In this document: positions 58,907 to 64,000 of the stretch, piece by piece
Numbering within the stretch: the first letter of the stretch is position 1
Layout: each line of letters starts with the position of its first letter
Source: Streptomyces ureilyticus
GTDB taxonomy: Bacteria; Actinomycetota; Actinomycetes; Streptomycetales; Streptomycetaceae
NCBI RefSeq assembly: GCF_011045025.1
Contig: NZ_JAAKZX010000018.1
Coordinates: forward strand, 1 to 64,000
Direction of reading: 5' to 3'
Length of the DNA: 64,000 nucleotides
Position numbers and translations under genes: made by a program
The notes under the pieces: model-generated
What the model saw: the letters and a program-made list of their open reading frames with translations, nothing else
The model's database searches: none
Told to the model about the DNA's origin: nothing

Positions 58907-59617
58907 ATGCCTGCAGCACCCTCCCCGACCCCGACCGGGACCGCGTCGTCCGCGTCCCGATCCGCCAAGCAGCCGCCCGCCAAGCAACCCCCCGCCGCCG
59001 AACGTGTCTACGCCCACGTCAAGCAGGGAGTCCTGGAGCGCCGGTACGAGGGCGGGACGCTGCTCACCGAGGGCGAGCTGGCCGAGGCGGTCGGGGTCTC
59101 GCGCACCCCCGTTCGCGAGGCGCTGCTGAAGCTTGAGGTCGAAGGGCTGATCAAGCTCTACCCGAAGAAGGGCGCGCTGGTCCTGCCTGTCTCCGCGCAG
59201 GAGATCGCCGACGTCGTGGAGACCCGGCAGCTCGTCGAGGAGCACGCGATCCGCAAGGCGGTGCCGGCCTCGCCCGCGCTCATCGAGCGCCTCACGCAGC
59301 TCCTGGAGAAGCAGCGGGAACAGGCCGAGGCAGGCGACCTGGCCGCAGCCGCCGTCACCGACCGCTGCTTCCACGCCGAGATCGTCCGCAGCGGCGGGAA
59401 CGAAATCCTCTCGCGGCTCTACGACCAGCTCCGCGACCGGCAGTTGCGCATGGGCGTCGCCGTCATGCACGCCCACCCCGACCGCGTCACCAAGACGCTC
59501 ACCGAGCACCGCGAGATCCTCGAAGCGCTGCGCTCCGGCGACGCGGAGGCGGCCGTCGACCTGGTCCACCGGCACGTCAGCTGGTTCTCCAGCCTCGCGC
59601 GGGGTGACGTCCGATGA
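58907..59617 (+). CDS. GntR-family regulator with FCD domain
   Basis: This 236-residue protein has an Ala/Pro-rich N-terminal 35 residues. A winged HTH follows (VYAHVKQGVLERRYEGGTLLTEGELAEAVGVSRTPVREALLKLEVEGLIKLYPKKGALV), then a C-terminal FCD ligand domain with FHAEIVRSGGNEILSRLYDQLRDRQLRMG and HREILEALRSGDAEAAVDLVHRHV. It overlaps the MFS gene (ATGA) and probably senses that transporter's substrate. The ATG 58907 start follows a -10 hexamer directly. Confidence 0.92.
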   Translation: MPAAPSPTPTGTASSASRSAKQPPAKQPPAAERVYAHVKQGVLERRYEGGTLLTEGELAEAVGVSRTPVREALLKLEVEGLIKLYPKKGALVLPVSAQEIADVVETRQLVEEHAIRKAVPASPALIERLTQLLEKQREQAEAGDLAAAAVTDRCFHAEIVRSGGNEILSRLYDQLRDRQLRMGVAVMHAHPDRVTKTLTEHREILEALRSGDAEAAVDLVHRHVSWFSSLARGDVR

Positions 59618-60927
59618 CCGCCGCGGGAGGCTCCACGCCCACGGCCCTCCCCGGCGATCCGCCCGGCGGCCGTCGCGCCGTCCTGGTCTGGTCCGTCGGC
59701 GTCTCCGTCTACTTCGTCGCGGTCATCTTCCGTACGTCCCTGGGGGTGGCCGGACTTGACGCCGCCGACCGCTTCGACGTGGGCGCCTCCGCGCTGTCCA
59801 CCTTCTCGATCCTCCAGCTCCTCGTCTACGCGGGCATGCAGATACCCGTCGGCCTGCTGGTGGACCGGCTCGGCACCAAGAAGGTGCTGACCATCGGCGT
59901 ACTCCTGTTCACGGCAGGTCAGCTGGGCTTCGCCTTCTCGCCCTCGTACGGGATGGCGCTGGCCGCCCGCGCGCTGCTCGGCCTCGGTGACGCGATGACG
60001 TTCATCAGCGTGCTGCGGCTCGGCGCGCGCTGGTTCCCGGCCCGGCGTGGCCCGATGGTCGCGCAGATGGCGGGCCTGGTGGGCATGGCGGGCAACCTCG
60101 TCTCGACGCTCGTCCTGGCCCGGCTGCTGCACGGCGTCGGCTGGACCGCGGCCTTCGCGGGCAGCTCGCTCGCGGGCGTCGTCGTCCTCGTACTGATGCT
60201 GCTGTTCCTCAAGGACCACCCCGAGGGGCATGAACCGGAGCCTTTCCCACACCAGGGCGGCGCGTATGTGCGCCGGCAGATCGTCGCGTCCTGGCGGGAG
60301 CCCGGGACGCGGCTCGGGCTGTGGGTGCACTTCACCACGCAGTTCCCGGCGATGGTGTTCCTGCTGTTGTGGGGCCTGCCGTTCCTCGTCGAGGCGCAGG
60401 GGCTTTCGCGGGCGACGGCCGGTGAGCTGCTGACGCTTGTCGTGCTCTCCAACATGGTGATCGGCCTGGTGTACGGGCAGATCGTCGCCCGGCACCACGC
60501 GGCGCGGCTTCCGCTGGCGCTCGGCACGGTGCTGTCGACGGCGGCGGTCTGGGCCGCCACGCTCGCGTACCCCGCCGACCACGCGCCGATGTGGCTGCTG
60601 ATCGTGCTCTGCACGGTGCTCGGCGCCTGTGGCCCCGCCTCGATGATCGGCTTCGACTTCGCCCGCCCCGCGAACCCGCCCGAGCGTCAGGGCACGGCCT
60701 CCGGAATCACCAACATGGGCGGTTTCGTCGCCTCGATGACGACGCTGTTCGCGATCGGCGCGCTGCTGGACGCCACCGGTGACGACTACGGCATCGCCTT
60801 TTCCGCGGTGTTCGTGCTCCAGGCGCTCGGCCTCGGCCAGATCCTGCGGCTGCGCCGCCAGGCGGCCCGCCGCGAGCGCGAACGGCTGGTCGCGAGCCGG
60901 GTGGAGACGGTGCACGTGCCGGCGTGA
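59614..60927 (+). CDS. Major facilitator superfamily transporter
   Basis: This 437-residue protein has 12 predicted helices. The MFS loop motif GLLVDRLGTKKVL lies after helix 2, and the similar RALLGLGDAMTFISVLRLGARWFPARRGPMVAQMAGLVGMAGNL lies in helices 4-5. It is co-transcribed with the GntR regulator. The substrate cannot be told; GntR-FCD partners usually point to organic acids or sugar acids, which is only a hint. Confidence 0.92.
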   Translation: MTAAGGSTPTALPGDPPGGRRAVLVWSVGVSVYFVAVIFRTSLGVAGLDAADRFDVGASALSTFSILQLLVYAGMQIPVGLLVDRLGTKKVLTIGVLLFTAGQLGFAFSPSYGMALAARALLGLGDAMTFISVLRLGARWFPARRGPMVAQMAGLVGMAGNLVSTLVLARLLHGVGWTAAFAGSSLAGVVVLVLMLLFLKDHPEGHEPEPFPHQGGAYVRRQIVASWREPGTRLGLWVHFTTQFPAMVFLLLWGLPFLVEAQGLSRATAGELLTLVVLSNMVIGLVYGQIVARHHAARLPLALGTVLSTAAVWAATLAYPADHAPMWLLIVLCTVLGACGPASMIGFDFARPANPPERQGTASGITNMGGFVASMTTLFAIGALLDATGDDYGIAFSAVFVLQALGLGQILRLRRQAARRERERLVASRVETVHVPA

Positions 60928-61152
60928 CCGGCGCACGTGCCCGCGTGACGCCAGGTGGTTGTCCCTGACTGCCCTTCGCAGCCGAGATGTTGCTCTGTCA
61001 TGGGCGCGTGACAACGGTGTCGTGAAGCGGGGACGAGCGTGACCTGCGGGGCTTTCGGGACCTCATAGTGATCAGACAGCGGGGGAACGGCGGAAGCGCG
61101 CCGACGCCCCACCAGGTCCCGCAACTCCGCGCCCCAGGAAGGGTTTTCTGTG

Positions 61153-61947
61153 ATGAACCGCCACCTGCGCAAGGCCTTCGTCGTCACCGCCGCGATCACC
61201 ACCGCCGGATTAATGATGACGGCGTGCCAGAACGACTCCTCGTCCGGCACGTCGAAGTCCTCCGGCAGCTCGTCGTCCAAGTCCTCCAAGGACTCCGGGA
61301 CGACCGGGAACTCGAAGGCGTCGGGTGAGCAGGACGCGGCGGACTCGGTGGACTCGGCACCGGTCGCGAACAACGGCTCGGGCGCCAAGTCGGGCGTCAA
61401 CGGGACGTTCAAGAACGGCACGGTCAGCTACCTCGCCGCCGGCAAGTACACCGTGAAGGTCCCGGGCAAGACGGAGCAGGCGTTCTTCGTCGCCGAGGAC
61501 ACGCTCGTATACGGCGCCGGCCAGGTGTGTGGCAGCCCGCGGTCCGAGGCGCGTCCGCAGTGCACGCTCGATGAGCTGGAGACCGCCACTCAGAAGAAGG
61601 CCGTCACCGCCGATGTGACGATGAAGGACGGCATCGCGACCGTGGTCCGCGAACGGCACGACGCGCAGAACGGCACCCCGGGGGGCGTCAACGGCACATG
61701 GCTCGGCAACGTCAGCTACCTCGCCCCGGGCAAGTACACGGTGTCCGACATGAAGGGCGTCGAGCAGGCCTTCTTCGTCGCCGACGACACCCTGGTCTAC
61801 GGCGCGGGCACCATCTGCGGAAGCCCGAACTCCGCCGAGATGACCCAGTGCACCCCGGCCGAACTGGAGGCCGCCGCCAAGAAGGGCTTTTCCGCCAAGG
61901 TCAAGCTCACCGACGGCATCGCGACCACCATCACCGAGGACCGCTGA
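61153..61947 (+). CDS. Lipoprotein with duplicated domain
   Basis: This protein of about 264 residues has a lipoprotein signal (LMMTAC, lipidated Cys near residue 25) and a Ser/Lys-rich tether. Two copies of an ~85-residue domain follow: GVNGTFKNGTVSYLAAGKYTV with FFVAEDTLVYGAGQVCGSP, and GVNGTWLGNVSYLAPGKYTV with FFVADDTLVYGAGTICGSP. Each copy has two cysteines (CGSP, QCT) that may form a disulfide. I do not recognise a family. GGAAGGG lies 9 nt before ATG 61153; GTG 61150 is an alternative. Confidence 0.82.
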   Translation: MNRHLRKAFVVTAAITTAGLMMTACQNDSSSGTSKSSGSSSSKSSKDSGTTGNSKASGEQDAADSVDSAPVANNGSGAKSGVNGTFKNGTVSYLAAGKYTVKVPGKTEQAFFVAEDTLVYGAGQVCGSPRSEARPQCTLDELETATQKKAVTADVTMKDGIATVVRERHDAQNGTPGGVNGTWLGNVSYLAPGKYTVSDMKGVEQAFFVADDTLVYGAGTICGSPNSAEMTQCTPAELEAAAKKGFSAKVKLTDGIATTITEDR

Positions 61948-62081
61948 CCGCCGAGCACCGACCGCGACCGTATGCCGGGGGGCCTCCCACGGCGGGCCGC
62001 GAGGCGAACACCTCCGCGCCCGCCGGGGCCCGATCCCCGCTCAGGCGTCCGGCGCACCCGCGGCCCTCGCCAGTGCGTGGG

Positions 62082-62906
62082 CTACTGCGTGACCACGAAG
62101 TGCCGCAGGATCGCCGCCGCCAGCTCCAGATCACCCTCCGTCTTGATGCGGTCCGCCACCGCGTCGACGGTGACCCGGCCGCAGGCCAGCCGGAAGTACG
62201 TCTCCCAGTCGAGCGTGAGGGTGGCCGCCGGTCCGAGCGACGGGGCGCCGTCTATCGTCCCGTTGCTCTCGGAGTCGACGCGGACCGTGCGCAGGAAGTC
62301 GACGGGTCCGTGTACGTCGAAGACGACCGCGGAGTTCGCGGGCGCGCCCGCCTCCTTGGCGACGACCTTCGGCAGGACGGCGAGCAGTTCGTCGCGCACG
62401 ATGTACGCACCCGGCGAGTCCAGATTGCCCGGCCGGCCGAGCGCGGTGCGCAGGTCCTGCTCGTGCACCCAGACGTCGAACGCCCGGTAGCGCATGGACT
62501 GTTCGAGGGTGATCTCCGAGCCCAGTGGACCGCGTACCTTGGCGTCCGGATCGCGCGACTCGTTCCGCAGCTGCCGGTTGCGGCGGATGATCGTGTACTC
62601 CAGCTCGGACGTCATCTCCGGTGCCGTGTGGTGACGGCGTACGTCGACCTGCATCTCCATGTACCGCTGGTGCTCGTTCGACACGTGGTACAGATCGCGC
62701 GGCAGTGTGTGGATCGGGCGCGGGTCGCCGAGCATCTCGCAGTCCATACCGATCACATGCGAGACGATGTCCCGGACGGACCAGCCCGGGCAGGGGGTCC
62801 GCCGGTTCCACTCACCCTCCACGAGCGGCTGCACCAGCTCGGATATCGCTTCCACTGAGTGGGTCCAGGCGTCGGCATAGTTCTGAAGGCTGGGATGGAG
62901 ACTCAC
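62082..62906 (-). CDS. DinB-like maleylpyruvate isomerase family protein
   Basis: This 274-residue protein has the actinobacterial MDMPI N-terminal motif WSVRDIVSHVIGMDCEMLGDPRP and the middle segment RAFDVWVHEQDLRTALGRPG typical of mycothiol-dependent DinB-fold proteins. A C-terminal SCP2-like domain (TLTLDWETYFRLACGRVTVDAV) follows. A thiol-dependent transferase or isomerase is possible, but the substrate is unknown. It is divergent from the nitrilase gene and cytoplasmic. Confidence 0.85.
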   Translation of the reverse strand: MSLHPSLQNYADAWTHSVEAISELVQPLVEGEWNRRTPCPGWSVRDIVSHVIGMDCEMLGDPRPIHTLPRDLYHVSNEHQRYMEMQVDVRRHHTAPEMTSELEYTIIRRNRQLRNESRDPDAKVRGPLGSEITLEQSMRYRAFDVWVHEQDLRTALGRPGNLDSPGAYIVRDELLAVLPKVVAKEAGAPANSAVVFDVHGPVDFLRTVRVDSESNGTIDGAPSLGPAATLTLDWETYFRLACGRVTVDAVADRIKTEGDLELAAAILRHFVVTQ

Positions 62907-63043
62907 GGGACCCCTCGGGCGGTTCGTGCGCGGGCATGGGTGTCTTGGACCGCTAAGTTACGCTGCTGCAAGGCACCCCGGCAGTGCTTTCGTGTGACGA
63001 TCGTAGGCCCGTTTCGCGGGTCGAATGCCAGGACGGTGGTAGT

Positions 63044-63847
63044 GTGCGCGCCTCCCTCATCCAGATCGGTGTATACGACGACGAAGGGGGCGAATCGATC
63101 GATGCGCGCCGAGAGCGCGTGGCCGCCCTCGTCCGCGAGCAGTCCGGTGCCGATCTGGTGGTGCTGCCCGAATTGTGGACGACGGGAGCGTTCGCCTACG
63201 AGTCCTTCGGGACCGAGGCAGAGCCGCTGCACGGACCGACGTACGAGGCGATGGCCAAGGCGGCGAGCGACGCGGGCGTATGGCTGCACGCGGGCTCCAT
63301 CCCCGAGCGGGACCCCGACGGCCTCCTCTACAACACCTCACTCGTCTTCTCCCCCTCCGGCGAACTGACCGCCTCGTACCGCAAGATCCACCGCTTCGGC
63401 TTCGACAAGGGCGAGGCGGTGCTGATGAGCGCGGGCGCGGAGGTCGTCACCGTACGACTGCCGTCGACCACGCTCGGCCTCGCGACCTGCTACGACCTCC
63501 GCTTCCCCGAACTCTTCCGCCGCCTTGTCGACGCCGGCGCCGAAACCCTCGTCATCCCCGCCGGCTGGCCCGAACGCCGCCGCTCCCACTGGACGCTGCT
63601 GGCCCAGGCCCGCGCGGTCGAAAACCAGTCGTACGTCCTCGCGTGTGGAACGGCCGGTACGCATGCGGGAGTTCCGCAGGCCGGTCACTCGATCGTGGTG
63701 GATCCCTGGGGCGAGGTACTGGCCGAGGCGGGCCCGGACGAGGAGGTGCTCACGGTGGAGTTCGATCCGGGGAAGGTGGGCGTGACCCGGGATCAGTTCC
63801 CGGCGCTGAAGGACAGGATGCTGGGGCTGGAGCCGCCTGGCCGCTAG
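63044..63847 (+). CDS. Carbon-nitrogen hydrolase (nitrilase family amidase)
   Basis: This 267-residue enzyme has the nitrilase catalytic triad: Glu in VVLPELWTTG, Lys in YRKIHRFGFDKGE and Cys in LATCYDLRFPELFR. It resembles NIT1/omega-amidase-type members that hydrolyse amides such as deaminated glutathione or 2-oxoglutaramate. GTG 63044 was chosen because the coding signature (RASLIQIGVYD) begins directly after it. It is followed by three 19-bp tandem repeats. Confidence 0.92.
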   Translation: MRASLIQIGVYDDEGGESIDARRERVAALVREQSGADLVVLPELWTTGAFAYESFGTEAEPLHGPTYEAMAKAASDAGVWLHAGSIPERDPDGLLYNTSLVFSPSGELTASYRKIHRFGFDKGEAVLMSAGAEVVTVRLPSTTLGLATCYDLRFPELFRRLVDAGAETLVIPAGWPERRRSHWTLLAQARAVENQSYVLACGTAGTHAGVPQAGHSIVVDPWGEVLAEAGPDEEVLTVEFDPGKVGVTRDQFPALKDRMLGLEPPGR

Positions 63848-63903
63848 CTCTCAGTCCTCCCGTTGGCTCTCAGTCCTCCCGTTGGCTCTCAGTCCTCCCG
63901 TTC
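63847..63903. repeat. Three 19-bp tandem repeats
   Basis: The unit GCTCTCAGTCCTCCCGTTG occurs at 63847-63865, 63866-63884 and 63885-63903, the last ending C instead of G. The third copy contains the stop codon of the minus-strand gene that follows. Confidence 0.9.
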
Positions 63904-64000
63904 CTTCTCGGCCAGATGGATCACGCACACCGCCACCGCGATCAGCAGCGCCGGGTCCGCGTCCTCCCGTACGACGTCCACGCCGTACGTCTCCCGCACG
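63889..64000 (-). CDS. C-terminal end of an unidentified gene, cut by window edge
   Basis: Thirty-six residues before the stop at 63889-63891 are visible, including RETYGVDVVREDADPALL and IAVAVCVIHLAEKERED. The codon use is normal for the window. No family can be assigned from so little. Confidence 0.6.
   Translation of the reverse strand, partial: VRETYGVDVVREDADPALLIAVAVCVIHLAEKERED

Noticed and set aside
59419..61014. 531-codon minus-strand open frame
   Set aside because: It is antisense to the MFS and GntR genes, low complexity and His/Arg/Glu-rich, with no recognisable family.

Overview
The window is high-GC actinobacterial DNA and almost certainly comes from a Streptomyces chromosome, close to the replication origin. 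This rests on the gene order ppiA - rhomboid - crgA - DUF881 - sortases - pabA // pknB - pbpA - rodA - pstP - fhaB - fhaA, which is the conserved actinobacterial cell-division and wall-kinase neighbourhood. It is also supported by one perfect and two one-mismatch ParB sites (parS, GTTTCACGTGAAAC), numerous DnaA-box-like sequences, many GTG/TTG starts, TAGNNT-type promoters directly before start codons, and WhiJ-type regulatory genes. No database could be searched; family assignments come from reading motifs, length and context.

Layout. 1-3 kb: a Ser/Thr kinase cut by the window edge, an HTH regulator, tRNA-Ala(TGC) and a DUF5324 membrane protein. 3-10 kb: cyclophilin, rhomboid protease, a DnaA-box-rich intergenic region, crgA, then an operon of DUF881, sortase, small membrane protein, pabA and two more class E sortases. 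10-11.1 kb: an accessory gene fusing a phage-antirepressor-like part to an Mrr-type nuclease. 11.3-19.5 kb (minus strand): fhaA, fhaB, pstP, rodA, pbpA, pknB, the wall-growth phosphosignalling operon. 20-23.2 kb: tRNA-Leu(CAG), DUF2252, a J-domain-like protein and a rhodanese. 23.4-24.3 kb: an intact 900-bp IS5-family element with TTA target duplications. 24.4-37 kb: an acyl-CoA dehydrogenase behind a KstR-type palindrome, then phenylacetate catabolism (paaABCDE, paaN, paaH, a TetR regulator), with a DUF5819-HTTM-TrmH block between paaA and paaN. 37-41 kb: first branched-chain 2-oxoacid dehydrogenase operon, divergent from an Lrp-type regulator. 41-46.6 kb: mobA-like, moeA, K+ channel (start codon inside a parS site), quinone oxidoreductase, a secreted or anchored protein and the proteasome activator Bpa. 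46.8-50.3 kb: two divergent Ser/Thr kinases. 50.8-54.5 kb: second bkd operon. 54.6-57.7 kb: an accessory island (RelE-like pair, ATPase/XRE/DUF397 triad, MFS remnant) in which two copies of a structured 72-nt element occur. 57.8-64 kb: D-alanyl-D-alanine carboxypeptidase, GntR regulator, MFS transporter, two-domain lipoprotein, DinB-like protein, nitrilase-family amidase and the tail of one more gene.

How it fits together. The central themes are cell-envelope assembly (CrgA, PBP, SEDS protein, PASTA kinase, PP2C phosphatase, FHA adaptors, sortases, carboxypeptidase) and acyl-CoA metabolism feeding branched-chain fatty acid or polyketide precursors (two bkd operons) and aromatic catabolism (paa). 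Three copies of a PaaR-type operator, ACCGA-N4-TCGGT, lie before paaA, between paaN and paaH, and before the first bkd operon. They suggest that the TetR protein at 35975-36565 links phenylacetate and branched-chain catabolism. The most unusual features are this three-site regulon, the paired structured repeats in the accessory island, the antirepressor-nuclease fusion, the DnaA-box clusters and the run of probable leaderless promoters.
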